A stretch of 64,000 bases of DNA from Pleurocapsa minor HA4230-MV1. Lineage in GTDB: Bacteria; Cyanobacteriota; Cyanobacteriia; Cyanobacteriales; Xenococcaceae. The notes under the pieces were generated by a model. That model did not search any database and had not been told where the DNA came from. It saw nothing but the letters and a program-made list of their open reading frames with translations. The stretch is taken from assembly GCA_019359095.1 (NCBI GenBank), contig JAHHHZ010000011.1, forward strand, positions 186,001 to 250,000, in the 5' to 3' direction. Positions 1-7,175 of this stretch are shown here, in pieces (position 1 is the first letter of the stretch; the number at the start of each line of letters is the position of its first letter). Made by a program: the position numbers and the translations under genes.

Positions 1-1144
1 CATTATCTAGGCAAGCTAAAGCCTTTTGGGACAACGGGTCAATTTTGACAAACCACTGGGTTGATAATAAAGGTTCTATGGGTACTTTACCGCGATCGCT
101 ATAGGGAACGCTATGGCGATAGTCTTCAATCTTAACTAGATTGCCAAGTTCATCTAGTTTTTTAACTACATTCTTACGGGCAAGAAAACGATCCTGTCCC
201 TGAAACTCCCCTGCATTTTCATTGAGACTGCCATCTTTATTCATGATGTTAATCATGGGCAGGTTATGCCGTTTACCCATCTCAAAGTCATTAGGATCGT
301 GGGCTGGTGTTACCTTAACGCAGCCTGTGCCAAACTCCTGTTCCACAAACTCATCACCAATGATGGGAATCTCACGCCCAACTATGGGTAGAGTAACAGT
401 CTTACCAATATAAGCTTGATACCTTTCATCTTCAGGATTAACCGCCACTCCCGTATCCCCTAACATCGTCTCAGGGCGAGTAGTAGCCACTTCCAAATAA
501 CCACTGCCATCCGTCAAAGGATAACGGAAGTGCCAAAGATGCCCATCTACTTCTTGATTCTCCGCTTCTAAATCCGATACGGCTGAAAGCGACTCAGGAC
601 ACCAGTTAACTAAATAATTACCACGATAAATCAACCCTTCCTTGTAAAGCTTAACAAAGGCTGTCTTCACCGCCTGAGACAACCCCTCATCCATGGTAAA
701 TCTTTCCCTTGTCCAGTCTGCCGATACCCCCAGACTCTTTAACTGATTAATAATCGTCGTGCCAGACTCCTCTTTCCAAGCCCAAGCCCGTTTTAAATAC
801 TCTTCCCTTCCCAAATCCTGACGGCTTTTACCTTCCGCTTTAATCTGCTTATCAACAATCGTACTCACCGCAATACTGGCGTGATCCGTCCCAGGCAACC
901 ACAGCGTATTCCGTCCAATCATCCGATGATACCGAATCAAAGTATCGATCAACGCACTCTCAAAAGCATGTCCCATATGCAGACTCCCTGTAACATTCGG
1001 TGGGGGAATAACAATGCAATAGGGTTCACCAGGATGGTTAGGATCGGCTTTAAATACTTCCTTTTCCGCCCAGTATTGCTGCCACTTGGCTTCGGTTTGC
1101 TTAGGATCGTATTGAGTAGAGAGGTTCGTTTCGGTTGCGGTCAT
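1..1144 (-). CDS. valS: Valine--tRNA ligase, N-terminal part (cut by window edge)
   Basis: The first 381 codons of a class I aminoacyl-tRNA synthetase that charges tRNA-Val in the cytoplasm. The start is the ATG at 1144-1142, and the frame stays open to base 1. The HIGH-type signature is seen as [12 protein letters not shown] (HMGH at about residues 56-59). The CP1 editing domain is recognisable from [12 protein letters not shown] and [13 protein letters not shown], which are typical of ValS. The KMSKS loop and anticodon-binding part lie beyond the left edge. No partner gene is visible. The family identity is secure from these motifs; only completeness cannot be judged. Confidence 0.95.
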   Translation of the reverse strand, partial: MTATETNLSTQYDPKQTEAKWQQYWAEKEVFKADPNHPGEPYCIVIPPPNVTGSLHMGHAFESALIDTLIRYHRMIGRNTLWLPGTDHASIAVSTIVDKQIKAEGKSRQDLGREEYLKRAWAWKEESGTTIINQLKSLGVSADWTRERFTMDEGLSQAVKTAFVKLYKEGLIYRGNYLVNWCPESLSAVSDLEAENQEVDGHLWHFRYPLTDGSGYLEVATTRPETMLGDTGVAVNPEDERYQAYIGKTVTLPIVGREIPIIGDEFVEQEFGTGCVKVTPAHDPNDFEMGKRHNLPMINIMNKDGSLNENAGEFQGQDRFLARKNVVKKLDELGNLVKIEDYRHSVPYSDRGKVPIEPLLSTQWFVKIDPLSQKALACLDN

Positions 1145-1291
1145 GTGACTAGCAGAGGTGTGAGTAGTTAAAGCAATTATTTATTGTATATTCATTGCCG
1201 TCACTCTTGCTAATTGGTTATTGGGACGAAGTAGTTAGGCAGGTAGGGCGATCAAAAGAATTGTAAATATTTACAGAAAAGTTCTTAAAAT

Positions 1292-2005
1292 TTAATAGGC
1301 TGATTCCGCTGGATTAACCCTTTCTATCTGCGCCTCTTTTAAAATCAATAAAAACTCTTGGTAATGTCTTACTGTTGTTTTTGGAGAATTTATCAGTAAA
1401 ACTTTGCTTACCATTACAACTGAAGCAGCTAAGCCTAATCCTCCAGTAATAGAAGCAATATTTTTCCCTAAAATACCTATATCAAATCCAATTATATATC
1501 TCATAGAGAAAACTAAGAATACAACAAATAAAGGTAGATATAAATCTAAGTCTTTTATATTTTCACTTAAATTGTCTATTTTGAATTTCAACTTTTCTTC
1601 AAAACGAGCAACTGACTTTTGGGATATTTTGTTAATTTCTTCTATTATCATATCACTTTGATCTATTTCTGATATCTGGATTATTTTATTTGTATTTTTA
1701 AATTTCCAAAAAAAAGAGGAAGTTTTTATTTCTTTATATACTCGATATATATACAGTATTAGGAAACATATTGGTAAAATTTCAATTGCTCCTGTTAAAA
1801 ATAGTTTAAAATATTTTGAAGTTAATAATATTGATGCTGTTTTAGCAACAAAGCCAATAAATACACCAACTTCCCTAGTAACGTGAGAGTAATTTTCATA
1901 AGGTAACCGAAATATTATTATGTAAACAGCACAAGATATTATATACATTAATCCAAACCATTGTAGTGCTTTGCTAGATAATAGTGAGCGAAAGTATTTT
2001 TCCAT
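1292..2005 (-). CDS. Unrecognised multi-pass membrane protein
   Basis: I do not recognise this family. From the ATG at 2005-2003 the protein has 237 residues and about five hydrophobic segments: near residues 15-33, 45-62, 65-87, and two close to the C-terminus after a charged, probably coiled-coil stretch containing EEINKISQKSVARFEEKL. The frame is open back to an ATG at 2110 (272 aa), but that start has no ribosome-binding site and adds a very basic N-terminus. The ATG at 2005 is preceded at good spacing by AAGGAGT, which decides the start. The gene is AT-rich and opens the toxin-antitoxin island. An antitoxin relic lies just upstream, so a role in stress or defence is possible but only suggested by location. 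Confidence 0.6.
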   Translation of the reverse strand: MEKYFRSLLSSKALQWFGLMYIISCAVYIIIFRLPYENYSHVTREVGVFIGFVAKTASILLTSKYFKLFLTGAIEILPICFLILYIYRVYKEIKTSSFFWKFKNTNKIIQISEIDQSDMIIEEINKISQKSVARFEEKLKFKIDNLSENIKDLDLYLPLFVVFLVFSMRYIIGFDIGILGKNIASITGGLGLAASVVMVSKVLLINSPKTTVRHYQEFLLILKEAQIERVNPAESAY

Positions 2006-2012
2006 ATTTTGT

Positions 2013-2019
2013 ACTCCTT
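2013..2019 (-). promoter_or_regulatory. Ribosome-binding site that sets the start at 2005
   Basis: AAGGAGT on the minus strand, 7 nt before the ATG at 2005-2003. The more upstream ATG at 2110 has no purine-rich site, so translation most likely starts here. Confidence 0.6.
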
Positions 2020-2127
2020 TTTTTTGCTTGTTTTTTTTACTTTTATATATAAAATCATTTAATAATTTTTCGAGAGCTAGCATTTCTTGCTTTCTTTTTG
2101 AAGAATACATTGTTTATTTTAAAACGT

Positions 2128-2223
2128 ACTAGATGTAAATAACTTTTGCTCTAAGAGAGATCGTACTTTTATTGAAGAAGAGATTGAATAGCTTGATATA
2201 GATCCAACAAGTTGGGTATTCAT
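2128..2223 (-). pseudogene. Frameshifted relic of a MazE-like antitoxin
   Basis: Reading the minus strand from the ATG at 2223 gives MNTQLVGSI, almost the N-terminus of the antitoxin at 5412-5618 (MNTQLVESI). Two bases are missing after that point. Further on, another frame gives RSLLEQKLFT against RLLLEQKLFT in the intact copy, and then the similarity stops. The sequence upstream of the start also matches that of the intact gene. This is a truncated, frameshifted duplicate of the 5' half of that antitoxin gene, and no functional product is expected. Nothing resembling its toxin follows; the 237-aa membrane protein gene lies there instead. Confidence 0.75.
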
Positions 2224-2362
2224 TTCATCATTACACTGTAACTAATTCATTTTAAGTGTAAATGTTTTTTGTGTAAGTGTTCAAATGAGCGAAAAGATAA
2301 AAAGAGCGATGCCTAAGGCTAGCTGCGCAATCGCACTGACATGTAGATAAGCGATCGCCTTA
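2221..2362. repeat. Diverged intergenic repeat, copy A (TA island)
   Basis: Upstream region shared with copies B (3636-3722) and C (5616-5735). A and C share the antitoxin start, the run TTTAAGTGTAAATGTTTTTTG and the end GATGTAGATAAGCGATCGCC. A and B share TTTTTTGTGTAA and GCTAGCTG(C/T)GC. The copy lies between the antitoxin relic (minus) and hicA (plus). It contains GTGTAA twice, so it may hold an operator; that role is inferred. Confidence 0.6.
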
Positions 2363-2417
2363 AAAATTATTTTATAGATTATCCTGAGAATGTCCAGTTC
2401 ATAAATAGAGAACAAAT

Positions 2418-2627
2418 TTGCCTCAGAAAATACGAGAATTAAAAGCAATACTACTTAAAGCAGGTTTTGAGTTGATGCCTAAACGCGGTAAAGGCAGTCA
2501 TGCCATATATCAATATCCAGGAACTACAATAAGAGTAAACTTACCTGGAAAAGATGGAGCGGATGCCAAAGCATATTCAGAAAAGCAAGTGAAAGAAGCT
2601 ATTAAAAGAATACAAAATGAATCATAA
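2418..2627 (+). CDS. hicA: HicA family mRNA-interferase toxin
   Basis: A 69-residue type II toxin. HicA proteins are small double-stranded-RNA-binding-fold ribonucleases that cleave mRNA and are held inactive by HicB. The sequence shows the family pattern: KIRELKAILLKAGFE at the N-terminus, then KRGKGSHAIYQYP with the catalytic His (GSH at about residues 26-28), then VNLPGKDG and a C-terminal helix ending KQVKEAIKRI. The frame starts at TTG (2418), since no ATG is available at the conserved N-terminus. The last 11 bases overlap hicB, so the pair is translationally coupled in the usual toxin-first order. Autoregulation by the HicAB complex is known for the family, but no operator is certain here. 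Confidence 0.9.
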   Translation: MPQKIRELKAILLKAGFELMPKRGKGSHAIYQYPGTTIRVNLPGKDGADAKAYSEKQVKEAIKRIQNES

Positions 2628-2835
2628 GTATCAAATTACCATTGCTTGGAGTCAAGAAGATGAATGTTATTTAGCTTATCTCCCCGATTTTGCTGAAGAA
2701 GTTATGCAGCCTGTTAGTCATGGAGATACTTATCAGGAAGCTTTGCAACATGGCTTAGAAGTCATGGAAGAATTAATTTTACATTTACAAGCAGAAGGTA
2801 AATCTTTGCCAGTCGCTAAGTTAGTTTTAGCCTAA
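2617..2835 (+). CDS. hicB: HicB family antitoxin (short form)
   Basis: A 72-residue antitoxin that should bind and block the HicA toxin encoded just upstream. It has the HicB partial RNase-H-like fold pattern: ITIAWSQEDECYLAYLPDFAE, then HGDTYQEALQHGLEVMEELI. It lacks the extra C-terminal ribbon-helix-helix or HTH DNA-binding domain of long HicB proteins, so it may neutralise HicA without strong autoregulation. The start ATG at 2617 overlaps hicA by 11 bases. Family assignment rests on sequence pattern and on the pairing. Confidence 0.88.
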   Translation: MNHKYQITIAWSQEDECYLAYLPDFAEEVMQPVSHGDTYQEALQHGLEVMEELILHLQAEGKSLPVAKLVLA

Positions 2836-2877
2836 TCTAGTTTCATTATGATGGGTTTAGTTTAAGTGCGATCGCCT

Positions 2878-3237
2878 TTACAATGGAATCCAAATCAGTT
2901 GGTTTTTCCATTCCTCTGCTTCTGTAGTTTCCCAAATTAACACTACATCTTCGGCTAACTCTCTAATTGTTGCTTGAGGTTTAAGCCAAAACAAGCCCCA
3001 AATAAAACTACCATTATCCCAATGTGCTTCTAAATGCTCAGGCATACTTTTACGATTATCAGTCAACAATATACGTTGCGATCGCTGTAAATAGATTAAT
3101 ATATCTGGATCTAATGTCCCCGAAGTTGGTGCGCCTGCATCTCCTACACGCAAGATATCAATTTGAGGATTTAGACGTAATATTGCTAACTTAAACCTTG
3201 GTGCTAGGTTTTCATCCAACAAAAAGCGTACTTTCAT
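2878..3237 (-). CDS. DUF5615 PIN-like protein, probable toxin
   Basis: A 119-residue protein beginning MKVRFLLDENLAPRF, the first acidic motif of the PIN-like DUF5615 family. A second acidic site appears as DPDILIYLQ and a third as LLTDNRKSMPEH, consistent with a metal-dependent ribonuclease fold. These proteins are usually encoded immediately after a DUF433 protein and are regarded as toxin candidates. Here the start codon overlaps the stop of the DUF433 gene by 4 bases (ATGA), implying coupled translation. Target RNA and activity are not deducible. Confidence 0.75.
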   Translation of the reverse strand: MKVRFLLDENLAPRFKLAILRLNPQIDILRVGDAGAPTSGTLDPDILIYLQRSQRILLTDNRKSMPEHLEAHWDNGSFIWGLFWLKPQATIRELAEDVVLIWETTEAEEWKNQLIWIPL

Positions 3238-3578
3238 TCTTTCTCTAAGTTTGTGGCAGTACGTCTAATTTTTTCAGCTTGCAATTTTTGTATGATGGCT
3301 GGAGGGTTATCTTTAAATTTTTGATAGCGTTTTGCTTGGTATTCTCTTAACCGAGTTAAATACTTATTAACCTGTGATCTTTTGTGTAAATAATAAGTAA
3401 TAGTTGCGTGTATTTCTTCCAAACTTAATGTAGGTAAATTAGCTTGAATTTCTTCTGGAGTAAATCCTTCTAAATAATAATTAAGTACATCTTCAATACC
3501 AATTCGATGTCCTTTGATGCGAATATCATCAGCAGACTGAAAATCAAAATAATCTTCTAGTTTAATTGTCGAGAACAT
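3234..3578 (-). CDS. DUF433 protein, probable antitoxin partner
   Basis: A 114-residue protein with the DUF433 signature: IRIKGHRIGIEDVLNYYLEGFTPEEI followed by LSLEEIHATITYYLHKR. DUF433 is a helix-turn-helix-like fold that commonly precedes a DUF5615 PIN-like gene, and the pair behaves as a candidate type II toxin-antitoxin module. The C-terminal third is charged and helical, as expected for a toxin-wrapping segment. It overlaps the downstream toxin gene by 4 bases. Copy B of the island's intergenic repeat lies just upstream. Confidence 0.75.
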   Translation of the reverse strand: MFSTIKLEDYFDFQSADDIRIKGHRIGIEDVLNYYLEGFTPEEIQANLPTLSLEEIHATITYYLHKRSQVNKYLTRLREYQAKRYQKFKDNPPAIIQKLQAEKIRRTATNLEKE

Positions 3579-3635
3579 ATAACCTTAGCTTGGTTGTAAG
3601 CTTTCAAATATTCTAATACTTAGACCCTATATCTT

Positions 3636-3722
3636 AAGTTTAAATATTTTTTGTGTAAACGTTCAGATGATTGAAAAGAAAAAAAGAACGATGCATATAG
3701 CTAGCTGTGCGATCGCGCTTAC
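3636..3722. repeat. Diverged intergenic repeat, copy B (TA island)
   Basis: Matches copy A over TTTTTTGTGTAA, GTTCA(A/G)ATGA and GATGC..A..GCTAGCTG(C/T)GC. It lies in the divergent gap between the DUF433 gene and prlF. No antitoxin start is left beside it. From 3723 to 3870 I see nothing further definable. Confidence 0.5.
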
Positions 3723-3870
3723 GCAAGTCAAACACTACAATTAATGTTGTCATCAAATATAAAAAGCGATCTCGTTATCTTAAAGACACTGAAAGTAGAG
3801 CGACTTTACCACACAATGCAACTGCATTACTAATTGAGCTAAAATCGGTTTAGCCCTCATAAAATAGACT

Positions 3871-4197
3871 ATGACTAAAATATTACAAGCAGAATCTACT
3901 CTAACTGATCGATATCAAACCACCATTCCAGATATAGTTAGAAAAACTTTAGGTTTAAGCAAGAAAGATAAAATTGCTTACGTTATTAACTCCGATGGAA
4001 CAGTAACTATTTCCCGCAGCGAAGTATTCGAGGAAGATCCAGTATTAAGCAAATTTCTTGATTTTCTCGCTCAAGACATGGAAAAAAATTCACAACAAAT
4101 ACAACCTATTACGACACAAACTTTAGAGAGAGTTCAATCTTTAGTAGCCGATCTCGATATCGATCTAGATGCACCTTTATCTGATGAGGATGAGTAA
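3871..4197 (+). CDS. prlF: PrlF/SohA antitoxin (AbrB-type)
   Basis: A 108-residue antitoxin with an N-terminal swapped-hairpin AbrB domain: ESTLTDRYQTTIPDIVRKTLGLSKKDKIAY, then GTVTISR. The C-terminal half is acidic (DLDIDLDAPLSDEDE), as expected for the disordered toxin-binding tail. PrlF binds DNA and represses its own operon together with the YhaV toxin in the well-studied E. coli system. The stop is 2 bases before the yhaV start. The acidic tail and the partner gene make the assignment strong. Confidence 0.88.
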   Translation: MTKILQAESTLTDRYQTTIPDIVRKTLGLSKKDKIAYVINSDGTVTISRSEVFEEDPVLSKFLDFLAQDMEKNSQQIQPITTQTLERVQSLVADLDIDLDAPLSDEDE

Positions 4198-4199
4198 CT

Positions 4200-4667
4200 T
4201 TGTCAGCAGGTCAAGCCTTAATTATTAACGGATGGTGTATTTATGCTCATCCATTATTTATCAGTCAGGTAGAAGAATTAACTGAGCAAGTAGAACGTTT
4301 ACGCCAGAAATACCCGCAAGACTATCACCAGAAAAATGCAACTAAACGATTGGCAGCAATAAATAAACTGGCTTTTGAAATCATCCCTCAAGATCCAACT
4401 CGTCCAGAATATCGTCAGGGAAATACTCTTGGCAGTGAATATAAACATTGGTTTCGAGCCAAGTTTTTTCAGCAATATCGTTTGTTCTTTCGATATCATC
4501 AGCAACAAAAAATTATTGTCTATGCTTGGGTTAATGATGAAAAGTCTAAGCGTGCGTATGAAAGTAAGACTGATGCTTATCAAGTATTTAAAAAGATCCT
4601 AGAAAGTGGGAATCCTCCTAATGATTGGAAAATTTTATTAGAACAATCAAGAGATTTAACTGAGTAG
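4200..4667 (+). CDS. yhaV: YhaV family ribonuclease toxin
   Basis: A 155-residue toxin of the RelE-like YhaV family, a ribosome-dependent or free mRNA endoribonuclease in E. coli. Family features seen are INGWCIYAHPLF at the N-terminus, the central GSEYKHWFRAKFFQQYRLFFRY, and VYAWVNDEKSKRAYESKTDAYQVF with the Arg/Lys-rich catalytic surface. It starts at TTG (4200), two bases after the prlF stop; homologues begin near the same residue. Full length for the family, so likely active. It is the third intact toxin-antitoxin pair of the island. Confidence 0.88.
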   Translation: MSAGQALIINGWCIYAHPLFISQVEELTEQVERLRQKYPQDYHQKNATKRLAAINKLAFEIIPQDPTRPEYRQGNTLGSEYKHWFRAKFFQQYRLFFRYHQQQKIIVYAWVNDEKSKRAYESKTDAYQVFKKILESGNPPNDWKILLEQSRDLTE

Positions 4668-4719
4668 AAAGATTTGTTTCAGTTGCGATCATAAAACTAG
4701 CAAAAGAGTTATCTAGCTT

Positions 4720-5268
4720 TCAATAAATGGCTTTGCTTACACCATAAGCAGCTAAACCTCCGATTGTTCCTAAAGCAGTTAAACCCAAAGCTCCAATTCC
4801 TAAAGCACTTCCAGAAGCAACTATACCCACTCCGCCAATGGCACTATATGTTAATGCACCAGCCATTGCGCCACCAGCAACAGGAACAAAGACAAATTTA
4901 TCAAAATTCTGTTTATTTGGTTGAGAATTATATGAATTTGTCCAAGAAGATAAAGCTTTATTATACATTTTTAGATCATAATCTGTAATTTTCATCCATT
5001 CATTATTCGACATAATTCTTTTAAATTCTTGCTCTATGTAAACTGCTTTTATTCCTTCTATTTCAGGATTAAAACACTTAACTTTATGCCATATTTCTTC
5101 AGCATTAATTATTAATTCATAGTATTTGTACTGAAATAACATCATTAAAGAGTCAGCAGCAGCTTCTTGTAAAAAACTAACTAATACTTGCTTATATTCA
5201 TTAGTTAAAAGATTAGTAACTAATACTTGATTGTCAGATTTCAATTCTAATTTTAAAGTTAAAGACAT
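4720..5268 (-). CDS. Unrecognised protein with Gly/Ala-rich hydrophobic C-terminus
   Basis: 182 residues, not assigned to a known family. Residues 1-125 are soluble, helical and charged, with several aromatic residues. The last 55 residues are hydrophobic and rich in Gly and Ala (AGGAMAGALTY, IGGVGIVASG, LGIGALGLTALG), like glycine-zipper membrane or pore-forming segments. There is no signal peptide. It lies alone between yhaV (convergent) and the truncated mazF. In a toxin-antitoxin island a membrane-acting effector is one possibility, but nothing in the sequence proves it. Confidence 0.5.
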   Translation of the reverse strand: MSLTLKLELKSDNQVLVTNLLTNEYKQVLVSFLQEAAADSLMMLFQYKYYELIINAEEIWHKVKCFNPEIEGIKAVYIEQEFKRIMSNNEWMKITDYDLKMYNKALSSWTNSYNSQPNKQNFDKFVFVPVAGGAMAGALTYSAIGGVGIVASGSALGIGALGLTALGTIGGLAAYGVSKAIY

Positions 5269-5349
5269 AGCTCATAATAAATAGGATATTACTATGATAA
5301 TTTTTTGAATATTAAATATAGTGATAGATATCACTTTGTATTAACAATT

Positions 5350-5412
5350 TTATTGACTAAGATCGCTAAATGGAAGCTGAAGCAACACAATATCTCCTTT
5401 ACTCAAAGCCAT
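5350..5412 (-). pseudogene. Truncated mazF/pemK toxin start
   Basis: An ATG overlapping the antitoxin stop (TAATG) opens a frame reading MALSKGDIVLLQLPFSDLSQ and then stop. This is the standard N-terminus of the PemK/MazF ribonuclease family, which continues for about 90 more residues in intact toxins. After the stop the DNA is AT-rich and unrelated to mazF in any frame. The toxin has been deleted from about base 5350 on, leaving the antitoxin without its partner. Confidence 0.75.
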
Positions 5413-5618
5413 TAGACAGGTTCTCCATCCTCTAAGCTATAAATATCTGGTTCATCATTGAGAAAATCAAAAACATTACTTGCTTCAGCTAAACTAATAA
5501 TTTCTTTCTGAGAAGGATAAGGCAAATCGGTAAATAACTTTTGTTCTAAAAGCAATCTTTCCTCATCGGAGAGAGATTGAATAACTTGATATATAGATTC
5601 AACAAGTTGAGTATTCAT
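5412..5618 (-). CDS. Orphan antitoxin of a MazEF-like pair
   Basis: A 68-residue acidic protein. Its N-terminal helix (QSLSDEERLLLEQKL) and acidic C-terminal tail (DEPDIYSLEDGEPV) resemble small cyanobacterial antitoxins encoded just before PemK/MazF toxins. Its stop codon overlaps the start of a 20-codon mazF remnant, so the toxin is gone. A frameshifted duplicate of its 5' half lies at 2128-2223. It could still bind MazF proteins encoded elsewhere. The class assignment comes mainly from the recognisable toxin start. Confidence 0.7.
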   Translation of the reverse strand: MNTQLVESIYQVIQSLSDEERLLLEQKLFTDLPYPSQKEIISLAEASNVFDFLNDEPDIYSLEDGEPV

Positions 5619-5735
5619 TTCATCATTAAACTGTAGCTAATTCATTTTAAGTGTAAATGTTTTTTGTATAACTGTTCAGATGATCGAGAAGATATAATGA
5701 GAGATCGCACCAAGATGTAGATAAGCGATCGCCTT
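5616..5735. repeat. Diverged intergenic repeat, copy C (TA island)
   Basis: Upstream region of the orphan antitoxin. It shares with copy A the start-codon context, CATTTTAAGTGTAAATG, TGTTCA(A/G)ATGA and GATGTAGATAAGCGATCGCC. It lies between the antitoxin start and the 3' end of the Fic gene. Confidence 0.65.
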
Positions 5736-5777
5736 CCATCCATAAGCAATGTTATCCTAAATAATATATTTACTAAC

Positions 5778-6920
5778 TTAATTGCGATCGCTACTATCGA
5801 AAAGAGTTAAGTAGGGTTCATATCGATAAAGACGATTACGTTGCCAGCCTGTGATTTCCCTGATTAAACTTAATTTTTCTAATTGTTTGACAGTTTTATT
5901 AGCTGTTCCATAGGAGCATTCCAGATATTCCTCTACCAATGGAATATTAATTATCGGTTTTTCAAACAGTAAATCTAGTAACCGTAACCCATAGCCACTG
6001 TTATTAATTTCTCTACCAATTAACTCTCGATGTTGTTCTCGCAGATTAAGAATAGATCTAGCTGTAGAGGTGGCTGACTTACTTACCTCAAAAATCCCTT
6101 TGAGAAAAAACTTTAACCATCCTTCCCAGTTACCTTCTGTTCGTACTGCCATCAATCTGTCATAGTATTCTGCACGATGAAACTTAAGGTAATGACTGAG
6201 ATAAAGTAATGGTTTCTGTAATATTTCTCTTTGACATAGTAAGAATGTAATTAACAGTCTACCAATGCGACCATTTCCATCTAAGAAAGGGTGAATCGTT
6301 TCAAATTGAGCATGAGCTAAACCACAGTGGATTAATGCAGGAAGCGAGTCCTGTTGATGCAAAAATTGCTCTAAATTATTAAGAGCATTATGCATTTCCA
6401 CAACTGGCGGAGGAACAAAAGTTGCTTGTGCCAAGGTGCTACCTGATGAACCAATCCAGTTTTGCGTTTTACGAAATTCTCCAGGAGTGCGATCGCTTCC
6501 TCTAACTCCATCAAGCAGTTTCTCATGAATTTCTCGAATCAGACGTAAACATAACGGTAATTCTTTGAGACGCTCTAAACCATATTGCAAAGCATTAACA
6601 TAATTGACAACCTCTTCTATGTCTTTTGGTCGTTCTTGTCCTTTAACATCGATTTCATACTGTAATACATCTTCAAGAGTGCTTTGAGTACCTTCAATTT
6701 GAGAACTCAATACTGCCTCTTGACGAACATACATGGCGACAAATAAATCGGGATTGGGCAAAATGGAGGTAGCACCATCCAATCTCCCAAGAGAACGATC
6801 TGCTTGAGAAAGTAAACGAGTCAGTTCTGCATCCATCTTTACTTCTGGTTTTGGTGGCAGTGGTGCAGGAATAAATGCAGTGTAACCTTCAACTTGTTTT
6901 ACAAACTGACCAGATCGCAT
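5778..6920 (-). CDS. Fic family protein (probable AMP-transferase) with winged helix
   Basis: A 380-residue Fic enzyme, expected to transfer AMP from ATP to a protein hydroxyl group. The active motif HPFLDGNGRIGR is complete, with catalytic His at about residue 210. An inhibitory-helix motif SSQIEGT (about 72-78) precedes the Fic core, so this is the self-inhibited class in which the helix lies N-terminal to the Fic fold. The C-terminal 80 residues (LLFEKPIINIPLVEEYL, YGTANKTVKQLEKLSLI) look like a winged HTH, common in this Fic subfamily. It ends the toxin-antitoxin island. Upstream are repeated TTATTT/AAATAA motifs that could be its own operator. Confidence 0.88.
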   Translation of the reverse strand: MRSGQFVKQVEGYTAFIPAPLPPKPEVKMDAELTRLLSQADRSLGRLDGATSILPNPDLFVAMYVRQEAVLSSQIEGTQSTLEDVLQYEIDVKGQERPKDIEEVVNYVNALQYGLERLKELPLCLRLIREIHEKLLDGVRGSDRTPGEFRKTQNWIGSSGSTLAQATFVPPPVVEMHNALNNLEQFLHQQDSLPALIHCGLAHAQFETIHPFLDGNGRIGRLLITFLLCQREILQKPLLYLSHYLKFHRAEYYDRLMAVRTEGNWEGWLKFFLKGIFEVSKSATSTARSILNLREQHRELIGREINNSGYGLRLLDLLFEKPIINIPLVEEYLECSYGTANKTVKQLEKLSLIREITGWQRNRLYRYEPYLTLFDSSDRN

Positions 6921-6941
6921 AATAAGACTCGAGGAATAATT

Positions 6942-7019
6942 ATCTTATTTCATACAAGTAAAATAAAACTATAATTTTAAGTTTTTATTTCACATATAGT
7001 CTATTTGGTAAAATAAGAT
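6942..7019. promoter_or_regulatory. Candidate operator array upstream of fic
   Basis: TTATTT at 6945 and 6985, and GTAAAATAA at 6958 and 7008, form two inverted pairs. ATCTTATTT (6942-6950) and AAATAAGAT (7011-7019) are perfect inverted copies at the edges. The Fic protein carries a winged-helix C-terminus, so autoregulation is plausible. This is inference from symmetry only. Confidence 0.35.
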
Positions 7020-7037
7020 TTGTCAAATATCAACTAC

Positions 7038-7064
7038 AAAGCAAGTGAAAGAGGCTATTAATTA
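7038..7064 (+). pseudogene. Relic of the 3' end of a hicA gene
   Basis: Bases 7038-7060 match the hicA 3' end (around 2582-2604) at 22 of 23 positions and read KQVKEAIN before a stop. The rest of hicA is missing. A chance match of this length within a few kilobases is very unlikely. Confidence 0.6.
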
Positions 7065-7070
7065 GCTCTC

Positions 7071-7107
7071 AAAAAAAATCTCGCTTAGTAAAAAATACTA
7101 AACGAGA
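7071..7107 (-). terminator. Rho-independent terminator of the EF-G gene
   Basis: A 12-base stem (TCTCG-TTAGTA on one arm, with one mismatched pair) around a five-base loop, followed on the minus strand by eight T residues. It lies about 70 bases after the EF-G stop. Confidence 0.85.
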
Positions 7108-7175
7108 CTAGATTTTATAACTTACAGCTTGAGCTAAAACAATGCTCAAGATAATCTTTAGCTTGTAACTATTAC

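Noticed and set aside
1404-1661. Plus-strand frame opposite the membrane protein gene
   Set aside because: No ribosome-binding site and no recognisable protein pattern. The minus-strand frame has clear membrane segments and a Shine-Dalgarno site.
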